This document shows positions 1-7,615 of a stretch of DNA of 64,000 nucleotides, in pieces. Both the position numbers and the translations under genes were made by a program. The notes beneath the pieces were generated by a model, which ran no database searches, was not told the DNA's origin, and worked only from the letters and a program-made list of their open reading frames with translations. How positions within the stretch are numbered: position 1 is the first letter of the stretch; each line of letters opens with the position of its first letter. Source of the stretch: Melghirimyces algeriensis (GTDB lineage Bacteria; Bacillota; Bacilli; Thermoactinomycetales; DSM-45169); assembly GCF_900182565.1 (NCBI RefSeq), contig NZ_FXTI01000011.1, forward strand, positions 1-64,000, written 5' to 3'.

Positions 1-92
<92 letters not shown>

Positions 93-121
93 AATCCCTT
101 CATAAAAATATGAAAAATCCC

Positions 122-150
122 TTGACATTACTGAGTAAGCATTATATAAT
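122..150 (+). promoter_or_regulatory. Sigma-A promoter of the tRNA cluster
   Basis: TTGACA at 122-127, a 17-base spacer and TATAAT at 145-150 match the sigma-A consensus in every base. Transcription should start near 157, about 16 bases before the first tRNA. The tRNA cluster can therefore be transcribed separately from the upstream rRNA. Confidence 0.9.
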
Positions 151-172
151 ATGTATCGTTGTTAAGCGATGA

Positions 173-247
173 TCCTCAGTAGCTCAATGGTAGAGCGCCC
201 GGCTGTTAACCGGTAGGTTGCAGGTTCGAGTCCTGCCTGAGGAGCCA
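173..247 (+). tRNA. tRNA-Asn (GTT)
   Basis: Acceptor arms TCCTCAG/CTGAGGA close the cloverleaf. The anticodon loop carries GTT, the T-arm GGTTCGAGTCC is present, and CCA is encoded. It is the first of eight closely spaced tRNAs. Confidence 0.95.
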
Positions 248-250
248 ACT

Positions 251-326
251 GCTCCCATAGCTCAGTCGGTAGAGCGCTTCCATGGTAAGGAAGAGGTCAC
301 CAGTTCGAGTCTGGTTGGGAGCTCCA
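251..326 (+). tRNA. tRNA-Thr (GGT)
   Basis: Acceptor arms GCTCCCA/TGGGAGC. Anticodon stem CTTCC/GGAAG around a loop with GGT. T-arm GTTCGAGTC, encoded CCA. Confidence 0.95.
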
Positions 327-329
327 CAC

Positions 330-405
330 GGCCCGTTGGTGAAGCGGTTAACACACCAGCCTTTCACGCTGGCATGCAGGGGTTCGAATCCCCTACGGGT
401 CACCA
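330..405 (+). tRNA. tRNA-Glu (TTC)
   Basis: Acceptor arms GGCCCGT/ACGGGTC. Anticodon stem CCAGC/GCTGG around CTTTCAC gives TTC. T-arm GGTTCGAATCC, encoded CCA. Confidence 0.95.
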
Positions 406-437
406 GAAACAGCGCCGGATTGATTTCGGCGATTCAT

Positions 438-513
438 GGACGGTTAGCTCAGTTGGGAGAGCACCTGCCTTACAAGCAGGGGGTCGCAGGTTCGAGCCCT
501 GCACCGTCCACCA
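438..513 (+). tRNA. tRNA-Val (TAC)
   Basis: Acceptor arms GGACGGT/ACCGTCC. Anticodon stem CCTGC/GCAGG around CTTACAA gives TAC. T-arm GGTTCGAGCC, encoded CCA. Confidence 0.95.
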
Positions 514-518
514 CATTT

Positions 519-603
519 GGAGGGATAGCGAAGTGGCCAAACGCAGCAGACTGTAAATCTGCCGGCTTTGCCTTCGTAGGTTCGAATCCTACTCCCTCCA
601 CCA
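519..603 (+). tRNA. tRNA-Tyr (GTA)
   Basis: Acceptor arms GGAGGGA/TCCCTCC. Anticodon stem GCAGA/TCTGC around CTGTAAA gives GTA. The long variable arm makes this an 85-nt class II tRNA, as expected for bacterial tRNA-Tyr. CCA is encoded. Confidence 0.95.
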
Positions 604-608
604 TTTGA

Positions 609-683
609 TGGGGCGTAGCCAAGTGGTAAGGCAACGGACTTTGACTCCGTGATGCGTAGGTTCGATCCCTACCGCCCCAGCCA
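609..683 (+). tRNA. tRNA-Gln (TTG)
   Basis: Acceptor arms TGGGGCG/CGCCCCA. Anticodon stem ACGGA/TCCGT around CTTTGAC gives TTG. T-arm GGTTCGATCC, encoded CCA. Confidence 0.95.
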
Positions 684-689
684 TCATAC

Positions 690-765
690 GACCCATTAGC
701 TCAGTCGGCAGAGCACCTGACTTTTAATCAGGGTGTCCCAGGTTCGAATCCTGGATGGGTCACCA
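690..765 (+). tRNA. tRNA-Lys (TTT)
   Basis: Acceptor arms GACCCAT/ATGGGTC. Anticodon stem CCTGA/TCAGG around CTTTTAA gives TTT. T-arm GGTTCGAATCC, encoded CCA. Confidence 0.95.
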
Positions 766-769
766 TTAT

Positions 770-844
770 GCGGAAGTGGCTCAGTGGTAGAGCACCGCCT
801 TGCCAAGGCGGGGGTCGCGGGTTCGAATCCCGTCTTCCGCTCCA
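770..844 (+). tRNA. tRNA-Gly (GCC)
   Basis: Acceptor arms GCGGAAG/CTTCCGC. Anticodon stem CCGCC/GGCGG around TTGCCAA gives GCC. It is the last tRNA before the terminators and has an encoded CCA. Confidence 0.95.
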
Positions 845-849
845 TAACC

Positions 850-880
850 AACACCACCTAAAACAGGTGGTGTTTTATTT
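850..880 (+). terminator. Terminator of the tRNA cluster
   Basis: A perfect 10-bp stem (AACACCACCT/AGGTGGTGTT) is followed by TTATTTT, six bases after the last tRNA. Confidence 0.9.
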
Positions 881-881
881 T

Positions 882-916
882 ACCGGAAAGAGAAATTCTC
901 TTTCCGGTTTTTGTTT
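882..916 (+). terminator. Second tandem terminator
   Basis: A 12-bp perfect stem (ACCGGAAAGAGA/TCTCTTTCCGGT) is followed by a T-rich tract. It lies one base after the first terminator and reinforces the end of the rRNA/tRNA unit. Confidence 0.85.
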
Positions 917-1059
917 GTAAAAATGGATTCACTTTGGGCGATATGATCTTCAAAGAGGAACCACTCCATGATAAACACATAAATATTCATTTAATCTCTT
1001 TTTTATACCATTATATGAATATCAGTGTATAAAAAATCTGAAATGCTGTGTTAAATAGA

Positions 1060-1073
1060 TGAAAGCGTTTAAA
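1060..1073 (+). promoter_or_regulatory. Possible cre (CcpA) site
   Basis: TGAAAGCGTTTAAA matches the CcpA cre consensus (TGNAANCGNTNNCA) at every fixed position except the C near the end. It lies about 60 bases upstream of a candidate structured RNA and 390 bases upstream of arginase. Catabolite control of arginine use would make sense, but one degenerate site in AT-rich DNA is weak evidence. Confidence 0.3.
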
Positions 1074-1131
1074 TATGTTAAACTGTAGAGGAATCTCAAA
1101 ATGAGCACATCACAAAACAGAAAATCGGGTG

Positions 1132-1340
1132 GGGCGTGTGATTGCAGAGTTAACGGAGTCCGATTCTCGACAGTATCCAGCAGAAGCTCCACGGGCCGAA
1201 GCGTTTAGCGGTCACCTGTTTTTTCTTTGGTCGCTAAACGGTTCGGAGGGACGGAAAAATATTCAGTATCTGTGGAGAGACGAGGGATCAGGGTTGAAAT
1301 CGACTCCGTCTGACACGCCCTGTCCAAAATAAGAGACAGG
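1132..1340 (+). ncRNA. Candidate structured RNA upstream of arginase
   Basis: Widely separated arms pair as one long rod: GGGCGTGT (1132-1139) with ACACGCCC (1313-1320); ACGGAGTC plus GATT (1153-1165) with AATC plus GACTCCGT (1298-1309); CTCCAC (1187-1192) with GTGGAG (1272-1277). The apical stem is CGTTTAGCG (1202-1210) with CGCTAAACG (1232-1240), extended by CCGAA/TTCGG. A small stem CCTGTC/GACAGG follows at 1319-1340. Length near 190 nt and the rod shape with internal bubbles recall 6S RNA, but I could not match its sequence consensus. It could also be a leader or a repeat; its tip resembles the palindrome at 41.2 kb. The open frame across it (1129-1332) does not look like a protein. Confidence 0.4.
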
Positions 1341-1462
1341 TGTTGCTTGGATTATTTTTACCTATTGAGTTGTTTTTCATCCCTTAGGGTAAAACGGTTA
1401 AAGCACCTACTTTCATCTTGTGATGCTCAACAAATTTGCTTTAGCGGGAGGGGATTGTTCAC

Positions 1463-2365
1463 ATGAAGAACAACAAAGTGACAATTGTGGGGGTTCCAAT
1501 GGATCTTGGTGCGGATCGTCGAGGGGTCGATATGGGTCCCAGCGCGATTCGGTATGCCTCTGTCAAAGAGAAACTGACCCAATTAGGATATGAGGTAAGC
1601 GATCAGGGAAATCTGTCCGTACCCACTCCTGAATCGTATGATGTGGGAGAAAAACAACTGAAGTATTTACGGGAAATCACATTGGTTAGTGATGAACTGA
1701 TGCGTACGGTGGATGCAGTTAAACAGGAGGGGCGGTTTCCTCTGATTTTGGGTGGAGATCACAGTATTGCGATTGGAACTATTGCCGGGGCAGCCAAGCA
1801 CCATCAACGCATGGGGGTTATTTGGTTTGACGCTCACGGAGATTTAAATACCGGCGAGACCAGTCCATCCGGAAACATTCACGGAATGCCTTTGGCTGTC
1901 AGCTTGGGTCTGGGCCATCCGGATCTGGTAGACTTGGGTGGCTTTGCACCAAAAGTGCATCCTGAAAATGTGGTGATCATTGGAGCGCGTCAGTTGGATG
2001 AAGGTGAAAGGGTTCTGATTCGGGAACGGGGAATAAAAGTCTATACCATGCACGATATTGATCGTATGGGAATGGCAACTGTGATGAATGAGGCATTGGA
2101 AATTGTATCGAACGGAACGGATGGTGTCCATCTCAGCCTGGACCTGGATGGATTGGACCCCCATGATGCTCCAGGAGTTGGGACTCCGGTTTCTGGAGGA
2201 GTTACCTATCGGGAAAGCCATCTGGCTATGGAAATTTTAGCTGAAGCGGATATTCTGACTTCAGCGGAATTTGTGGAAGTCAATCCGATTCTCGACCAGA
2301 GCAATCGGACGGCAAAAGTTGCTGTTGCACTGATCGGCTCGGTTTTTGGTGAAAAAGTGTTGTAA
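1463..2365 (+). CDS. rocF: Arginase
   Basis: Hydrolyses arginine to ornithine and urea in the cytoplasm, the first step of the arginase catabolic route. The 300-aa length is normal. The ureohydrolase metal-binding motifs are in order: GGDHSI (about 98-103), FDAHGD (about 121-126) and SLDLDGLDP (about 226-234), which bind the two Mn ions. The N-terminus (VPMDLGADRRGVDMGPSAIR) is the usual arginase start. The ATG has a strong GGGAGGGG ribosome site. It is monocistronic with its own terminator. Agmatinase and formimidoylglutamase are related, but the N-terminal pattern and length fit Bacillus RocF best. Confidence 0.93.
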   Translation: MKNNKVTIVGVPMDLGADRRGVDMGPSAIRYASVKEKLTQLGYEVSDQGNLSVPTPESYDVGEKQLKYLREITLVSDELMRTVDAVKQEGRFPLILGGDHSIAIGTIAGAAKHHQRMGVIWFDAHGDLNTGETSPSGNIHGMPLAVSLGLGHPDLVDLGGFAPKVHPENVVIIGARQLDEGERVLIRERGIKVYTMHDIDRMGMATVMNEALEIVSNGTDGVHLSLDLDGLDPHDAPGVGTPVSGGVTYRESHLAMEILAEADILTSAEFVEVNPILDQSNRTAKVAVALIGSVFGEKVL

Positions 2366-2370
2366 GCGCG

Positions 2371-2402
2371 AGAGTTCTCCGCAAAAGCGGAGAGCTTTTT
2401 TG
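2371..2402 (+). terminator. Terminator after arginase
   Basis: Stem TCTCCGC/GCGGAGA with an AAAA loop is followed by CTTTTTTGC, six bases past the stop codon. Confidence 0.85.
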
Positions 2403-2485
2403 CATCGATCCCAATAAAACAAGAGATCCGCTGGTTCAGCGGATGGATTCATTCTGTATTTCTTTGTTTGGTATCGAGCCTTCAG

Positions 2486-3457
2486 TTACTTCGCTCCTGC
2501 GATATCCGCCATAACGGAAGGGTCAATGTTGCCTCCGCTGATGATGACACCCACTTTATGTAAATCTTTGGGTAACCGGCCGAATAACAAGGCGGCTAAA
2601 GGAACCGCTCCTGAGGGTTCCACCACAAGTTTGAGACGAAAGAAGGCAAACCGGGTGGCCTCTCGAATTTCACCCTCCGATACGGTAAGAATGGTTTCCG
2701 TATATTTTTGGATGACGGGAAACGTGATTTCACCGGGGGTGGTAATGCGCAATCCGTCAGCGATCGTGGGAGGTGCAGGAATGGTGATTCGATTTCCAGC
2801 CTCGAAGGAGCGGCGTGTATCGTCCGCCTCGGCGGGTTCCACCCCAAATACCCGAATCATGGGTTGTATACCTTTAGCGGCGACAGCAGTGCCGGACAAT
2901 AGCCCTCCTCCCCCAATCGGAGCGATGATCCCATCCAAGTCAGGAACTTCCCGGAGAAGTTCAAGAGCTGCCGTTCCCGCTCCAGCCATAATATGAGGAT
3001 GGTTGTATGGAGGTATGAGAGTAAGCCCCCGCTTTTTGGCAAGATCCTTGGCAACCACTTCCCGATCTTCCTTAAATCGATCATAATAAACAACTTCCGC
3101 ACCATAACCCTTTGTAGCCTCCACCTTGACCTTGGGAGCATCCTTGGGCATACAAATGACGGCTGGCACATTGGACAGATGGGAGGCCAAAGCGACGGCC
3201 TGAGCGTGGTTTCCCGAAGAAAAAGCGATAACACCCTGTTTCTTTTGTTCCGCAGAAAGCTTGCTGATGGTGTTATAGGCACCCCGAAATTTAAAAGCCC
3301 CTACTTTTTGCAGATTCTCGCACTTGAGATAGACCTCACATCCTGCCTGTCCATTTAGTGTACGGGAGGTAAAGATGGGAGTCTTGTGACTGATGCCTTT
3401 CAACTGTTCTTCTGCTGATAAGATATCTTGCAATTGCAATGCTTGCTCCAAAAACAT
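2486..3457 (-). CDS. Threonine/serine dehydratase (PLP fold II, no ACT domain)
   Basis: A 323-aa enzyme of the threonine ammonia-lyase/serine racemase family, expected to deaminate L-threonine to 2-oxobutanoate. The PLP lysine lies in FKFRGA (about residue 57). SSGNHAQ (about 80-86) contacts the cofactor, and GGGGLLSG (about 181-188) is the phosphate-binding loop. The C-terminal ACT regulatory domain of biosynthetic IlvA is absent, so a catabolic (TdcB-like) or serine-racemase/hydroxyaspartate-lyase role is more likely than isoleucine synthesis. It is transcribed alone, opposite to arginase and to cdaA. No T-box is visible upstream. Confidence 0.85.
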   Translation of the reverse strand: MFLEQALQLQDILSAEEQLKGISHKTPIFTSRTLNGQAGCEVYLKCENLQKVGAFKFRGAYNTISKLSAEQKKQGVIAFSSGNHAQAVALASHLSNVPAVICMPKDAPKVKVEATKGYGAEVVYYDRFKEDREVVAKDLAKKRGLTLIPPYNHPHIMAGAGTAALELLREVPDLDGIIAPIGGGGLLSGTAVAAKGIQPMIRVFGVEPAEADDTRRSFEAGNRITIPAPPTIADGLRITTPGEITFPVIQKYTETILTVSEGEIREATRFAFFRLKLVVEPSGAVPLAALLFGRLPKDLHKVGVIISGGNIDPSVMADIAGAK

Positions 3458-3738
3458 CCACCTTCTTTTTCTTCTTTATTGGGTTGTTTTTATTGATTCT
3501 GCAATGAACTTAGCGAATCCTCTTTGGCTATTCAGCCAGCGCAAGGGAAAAAATCTAAATAGTTGACGGATGAATGATCGGACAAAGTGTGATCCTAAAA
3601 GCATTGGATTGTCAAGCCTTTTGTTTGAAATCATGTCCTGGGGATTTCTTTTTTTCCTATCTTATCGCATAATGAAAAGATGGGGAAAATCGAAAAAAAT
3701 GTAACCGAAATTAAACGGATGGGTTTGGGAGGAGGCCA

Positions 3739-4551
3739 ATGGACTTATTGGATGGCATCACCCAATATTTGAATGACTTCGTCGATATCATGATCGTCAG
3801 TTATATCATTTATAAATTGTTGATGTTGGTAAAAGGAACCCGTGCAGTTCAACTGCTGAAAGGGATTTCTGTTGTTTTGGCTGTCTGGATTCTTTCAAGC
3901 TTCTTTCAACTCTCCACACTGGAGTGGTTGATGGAAAACCTGTTTTCTTGGGGGATCATTGTCGTCATTATTATCTTCCAGCCGGAGCTTCGCCGGGCGT
4001 TGGAACAACTGGGCCGAGGACGTTTCTTCAATCGAAGTGTCCGGGAAAATGAGCAGGCGCTTACCAAAATTGTAGGAGAAATCGTCAAGGCGATTTCTTA
4101 TCTTGCCAATCGGAGGATTGGAGCTTTGATTGTCATGGAACGAGAGACGGGGCTATCCGATTATGTGGAAACAGGGATTGAACTGGATGCCAAATTGAGT
4201 TCCGAATGTCTAACCAATATCTTTATGCCTAAGGCCCCGTTGCACGACGGAGCTGTGATCATCCGTCATGATCGGTTGGTAGCGGCAAGCTGTTATCTTC
4301 CATTGTCGGAAAATCCGTTTATCAGTAATGATTTGGGCACCCGCCATCGAGCAGGCCTGGGCATCAGTGAAGGAACCGATGCAGTGACGATCATTGTTTC
4401 CGAAGAAACGGGAAAAATATCTCTTGCCATTCAAGGACAACTGGAGTGCGACTTGTCCGAAGAAGAGTTGATCTCCCGTCTTTATGAAGAGTTGAAACCT
4501 CCTAAAAAAGAAATGCCATTTATGCCCCGGAAGGGGGAGAAAGATGGATAA
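3739..4551 (+). CDS. cdaA: Diadenylate cyclase CdaA (c-di-AMP synthase)
   Basis: A membrane-bound DAC-domain enzyme that joins two ATP into cyclic di-AMP, the messenger for potassium and osmotic balance and wall integrity. The 270-aa protein has hydrophobic segments in the first ~80 residues. The catalytic domain carries HDGAVII (about 171-177, the DGA motif) and GTRHRAGLG (about 201-209, the RHR motif). The ATG is preceded by GGGAGGAGG. The gene overlaps cdaR by 8 bases, and glmM follows, the conserved cdaA-cdaR-glmM order of Bacillota. Confidence 0.95.
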   Translation: MDLLDGITQYLNDFVDIMIVSYIIYKLLMLVKGTRAVQLLKGISVVLAVWILSSFFQLSTLEWLMENLFSWGIIVVIIIFQPELRRALEQLGRGRFFNRSVRENEQALTKIVGEIVKAISYLANRRIGALIVMERETGLSDYVETGIELDAKLSSECLTNIFMPKAPLHDGAVIIRHDRLVAASCYLPLSENPFISNDLGTRHRAGLGISEGTDAVTIIVSEETGKISLAIQGQLECDLSEEELISRLYEELKPPKKEMPFMPRKGEKDG

Positions 4552-5749
4552 ATGGCTACAAAACGACACTGTGGCTAAATTGGTTGCTTTTCTGTTGGCT
4601 GTTATGTTATGGTTGGTCGTCAGCGATGAGACCAATCAGTTTCAGGATCATGACACCAATAACATTGTTTCCAATGTGGTATTGGATGCTTATTATGATG
4701 AAGACAAGTTTGAGATCCGTGGCCTTCCAGAAACAATTACACTTCATGCACAAGGGCCCGATCCTTCAATAAAAAGGGTGGAAGCTTCTCGTTTGCAGGC
4801 TTATGTAGATCTTCGAAACAAAGAGGCGGGAAGACATAAAAATGTACCGATACAGGTGAAAACCAAAGGCTTGCCAGGAGTGGAAGTAAGCCCTCAGCCC
4901 CGCTCGGTAGATGTGGTGCTAGAGGAAAAGAGAAGTGAAACCTTTCCAGTTGAAGTGGAAATTATCGGGCGACCGGAAGCCAAATATCACATTGGGGAAC
5001 CTGTGGTGGATCCGGGAAGGGTTCGGTTGTTTGGTTCTAAATCCACTTTGAAAAAGGTGCGATCGGTGAAAGCGTTGGTTCATGCTGAAGGAGCTACGGA
5101 AACGATCAGCCGCTCCGTCTCGTTACAAATATACGGGGAAGATGGACTGATGAGCGGGGTGGAAGCAGATCCACAGGTGATAGATGTGGAAGTCCCGATC
5201 GTCAGGACCGGAAAAGAGGTTCCCCTTCAATGGAATCAGATAACAGAACCCAAAAAAGGTTATGCTGTGAAAAATGTAAAACTGAGTACAAACAAAGTGA
5301 TGGTGTACGGACCAAAAGATTACATCAAAGAGCTGAAGAACTATCCGCTTCCCAAGCTGGATCTTTCCAATGCTACAAGTGATCGTACGTTTAAATTGCC
5401 ACTTTCTCTTTCCGGTGAAGCGGTAAAGGTGACGCCTGAACGGGTAAACGTTCAGGTAGAAATTGTAGAGGGAACGAAAAAAACGATGAAGGATGTCCCG
5501 ATTGAGATACAAGGGAAGAAAGAAGGGTTCGATGTTCAAGTGGTAAGCCCGGACCGTTTTGATCTTACCCTTTTCGGGGCACCGTCCATTTTAAAAAACG
5601 TTGAAAAGGAAAATGTAAAAGGGTCCATTGATCTGGCGGATCTCCCTCCCGGAGAGCATCATGTTTCGGTAAAGGTAGATCTGCCCAAATATATCCGAGT
5701 CGTTGATGAAGAAGATCTGACAGTAACGGTTCGGATTCAGAAAAAATAG
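4544..5749 (+). CDS. cdaR: CdaR, YbbR-domain regulator of CdaA
   Basis: A 401-aa protein with one N-terminal transmembrane segment (about residues 9-27, VAKLVAFLLAVMLWLVV). It is followed by tandem extracellular YbbR repeats recognisable by their recurring beta-strand pattern (e.g. FPVEVEIIGRPEAKYHIGEP near 131-150). In Bacillus and Listeria CdaR binds CdaA and tunes its cyclase activity. Its start overlaps the cdaA stop, which implies translational coupling. Length matches the family with four repeats. Confidence 0.92.
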   Translation: MDKWLQNDTVAKLVAFLLAVMLWLVVSDETNQFQDHDTNNIVSNVVLDAYYDEDKFEIRGLPETITLHAQGPDPSIKRVEASRLQAYVDLRNKEAGRHKNVPIQVKTKGLPGVEVSPQPRSVDVVLEEKRSETFPVEVEIIGRPEAKYHIGEPVVDPGRVRLFGSKSTLKKVRSVKALVHAEGATETISRSVSLQIYGEDGLMSGVEADPQVIDVEVPIVRTGKEVPLQWNQITEPKKGYAVKNVKLSTNKVMVYGPKDYIKELKNYPLPKLDLSNATSDRTFKLPLSLSGEAVKVTPERVNVQVEIVEGTKKTMKDVPIEIQGKKEGFDVQVVSPDRFDLTLFGAPSILKNVEKENVKGSIDLADLPPGEHHVSVKVDLPKYIRVVDEEDLTVTVRIQKK

Positions 5750-5780
5750 AGTATGAGTGGACCGAGAAGGAGGAGAAACC

Positions 5781-7133
5781 ATGGGTAAATATTTTGGAAC
5801 GGACGGTGTCAGAGGTGTGGCCAACCGAGAGTTGACCCCCGAACTGGTTTATCGTTTAGGTCGGGCAGGAGCCTATGTTCTGACCAATCATTCAGAGAAG
5901 GAGAATAGGGAGAGACCCTTGGTTTTGGTGGGCCGCGACCCACGGATTTCCGGAGAGATGTTGGAATCCGCCTTGGTTGCGGGAATGCTTTCGATCGGTG
6001 TGGATGTGATTCGTCTGGGTGTTGTATCCACACCAGGTGTTGCCTACTTAATCCGGAATTTTGAAGCAAGTGCTGGAGTGATGATCTCTGCATCTCATAA
6101 CCCCTTTTCGGATAATGGAATTAAATTTTTTGGTCCAGATGGGTTTAAGTTAACGGATTCATTGGAAGAATCCATTGAGTCGCTTCTCATGGAGGAAGAT
6201 CAAATGCCGCGTCCCGAAGGAGAGGGGATTGGTCGGGTGAATGACCGACCGGATGCATCCTTGAAGTATATTGAATATCTTCGTTCCACGATTCAAACGG
6301 ATCTCTGTGGAATGGATATTGTCGTGGATTGTGCCAATGGTGCTGCTTCCCGGTTGGCTCCCTCGCTTCTACGGGATTTGGGAGCGGATGTTACAGCGAT
6401 TAACGCCGATCCTGATGGGTTCAATATCAATGTGGACTGTGGATCAACCCATCCAGAACGATTGCGACAGGAAGTATTACAGCGAAATGCTCATATTGGT
6501 CTTGCCTTTGACGGAGATGCGGACCGATTGATTGCGGTGGATGAAAAAGGGGAAATCGTGGATGGAGACCGTGTTCTCTGCATTTGCGGGAGCTTTATGA
6601 AAGAGATGGGTGAGCTTAAAAAGGATACCATTGTCACCACCGTGATGAGTAATATCGGCCTGTTTAAAGCGACAGAATCCATGGGAATCCGGACTGAAAA
6701 GACCCAGGTGGGCGATCGGTATGTGATGGAAGCCATGCGCCAGGGAGGTTATAACCTGGGTGGTGAACAGTCCGGCCATATCATCTTCCTTGACTACAAT
6801 ACAACCGGTGACGGAATGTTGACCGCCCTTCAATTGTTGCGTGTCGTAAAGGAAAAAGCGACGACCTTAAACCAGCTGGCCCAGATGATGACACAGTATC
6901 CACAGATCATGGTAAATGTCCAAGTGAAAGATAAGGAAAAATGGGGCGAAAATGAAGCAATACGTCAGGAAATTGAACGAGTGGAGAAATCTTTAGGAGA
7001 TGAAGGTCGCGTATTGGTACGACCGTCAGGTACTGAGCCATTAATCCGGGTGATGGCAGAAGGTCCCGATGAAAAGGAATTGGAGTCCCATGTAAATGCC
7101 ATTGCGGATACGATTCGCAACGAACTGTCTTAA
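5781..7133 (+). CDS. glmM: Phosphoglucosamine mutase
   Basis: Converts glucosamine-6-phosphate to glucosamine-1-phosphate for peptidoglycan precursor synthesis. The 450-aa protein starts MGKYFGTDGVRG, the family N-terminus. The phosphoserine loop SASHNPFSDNG is near 100-110, the metal loop DGDADR near 240-245, the sugar-binding GGEQSGH near 325, and the phosphate loop RPSGTEP near 414. A GTG lies 24 bases upstream, but the ATG at 5781 has the better-spaced AAGGAGGAG (5768-5776). GlmM also inhibits CdaA in several Bacillota, consistent with their linkage. Confidence 0.95.
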   Translation: MGKYFGTDGVRGVANRELTPELVYRLGRAGAYVLTNHSEKENRERPLVLVGRDPRISGEMLESALVAGMLSIGVDVIRLGVVSTPGVAYLIRNFEASAGVMISASHNPFSDNGIKFFGPDGFKLTDSLEESIESLLMEEDQMPRPEGEGIGRVNDRPDASLKYIEYLRSTIQTDLCGMDIVVDCANGAASRLAPSLLRDLGADVTAINADPDGFNINVDCGSTHPERLRQEVLQRNAHIGLAFDGDADRLIAVDEKGEIVDGDRVLCICGSFMKEMGELKKDTIVTTVMSNIGLFKATESMGIRTEKTQVGDRYVMEAMRQGGYNLGGEQSGHIIFLDYNTTGDGMLTALQLLRVVKEKATTLNQLAQMMTQYPQIMVNVQVKDKEKWGENEAIRQEIERVEKSLGDEGRVLVRPSGTEPLIRVMAEGPDEKELESHVNAIADTIRNELS

Positions 7134-7137
7134 AACA

Positions 7138-7168
7138 TGACCCCGTCGTTTAGACGGGGACTGCTTTT
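7138..7168 (+). terminator. Weak terminator after glmM
   Basis: CCCCGTC/GACGGGG closes a five-base loop at 7141-7159, followed by ACTGCTTTTG. The T tract is short, so some read-through into glmS is possible. Confidence 0.6.
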
Positions 7169-7252
7169 GATTAAAAAAACATCCAGTTATCGGATTTGTT
7201 TATTTGTCACCTTTAAAATAATAGTGATTAATACATTTTAGAATTTATTTAC

Positions 7253-7281
7253 TTTACAAATGGAATAGACTTGCATAGCAT
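7253..7281 (+). promoter_or_regulatory. Probable glmS promoter
   Basis: TTTACA (7253-7258), a 17-base spacer and TAGCAT (7276-7281) lie about 70 bases ahead of the ribozyme. The -10 box is imperfect. Initiation near 7288 would give a leader containing the whole ribozyme. Confidence 0.5.
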
Positions 7282-7344
7282 AGTATTAGTTGCATTTTTG
7301 GAGGTGATGCAGGGAAAAGTTGGATGAATTTATGATTCCATAGG

Positions 7345-7540
7345 TTGTAAAGCGCCAGGACTGTGGCAGTGGGACCGCAGTTGACGAGGAGGAGGGGGAT
7401 CGAGCAATCGGCGGATACCTCCCGGCTTGTGCACCGGAGCCGATGAACCGGAACACAAAAGAATGGGGTGACCTGTTCCACAAACGTTTCGGTACGGTGT
7501 ACCACCGAAGGGGATCGAGATACAGGTGGTCAGACCAGAG
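7345..7540 (+). ncRNA. glmS glucosamine-6-phosphate ribozyme-riboswitch
   Basis: The conserved core is plain: AGCGCCAGGACTG (7351 onward), GGCAGTGGGACCGCAG, GTTGACGAGGAGG, ATCGAG, TCGGCGGATACCTCCCGGC, and the P4 region. The self-cleavage site is expected just 5' of GCGCC, between A7351 and G7352. Binding of glucosamine-6-phosphate makes the RNA cut itself, and the downstream glmS message is then degraded. This gives feedback control of amino-sugar synthesis. The 3' boundary is approximate. Confidence 0.95.
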
Positions 7541-7615
7541 ATAAAAAAACAGAGAAGAAGTCCGCTTGGGTTATAAAGTGGTACTTCTGTTATTTTAGGG
7601 GGTTTGGTGAAACCG

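Noticed and set aside
206..608. Open frames of 65-112 codons across the tRNA cluster on both strands
   Set aside because: They run through complete cloverleaf tRNA genes and reflect their sequence only.
1129..1332. 67-codon frame upstream of arginase
   Set aside because: No ribosome site, composition unlike a protein, and it coincides with a strongly paired RNA-like region.
3458..3738. Possible T-box or riboswitch before the dehydratase or cdaA
   Set aside because: No T-box core or conserved riboswitch motif could be found in either direction.
5757..5780. GTG start for glmM 24 bases upstream
   Set aside because: The ATG at 5781 has a better ribosome site and the conserved N-terminus.
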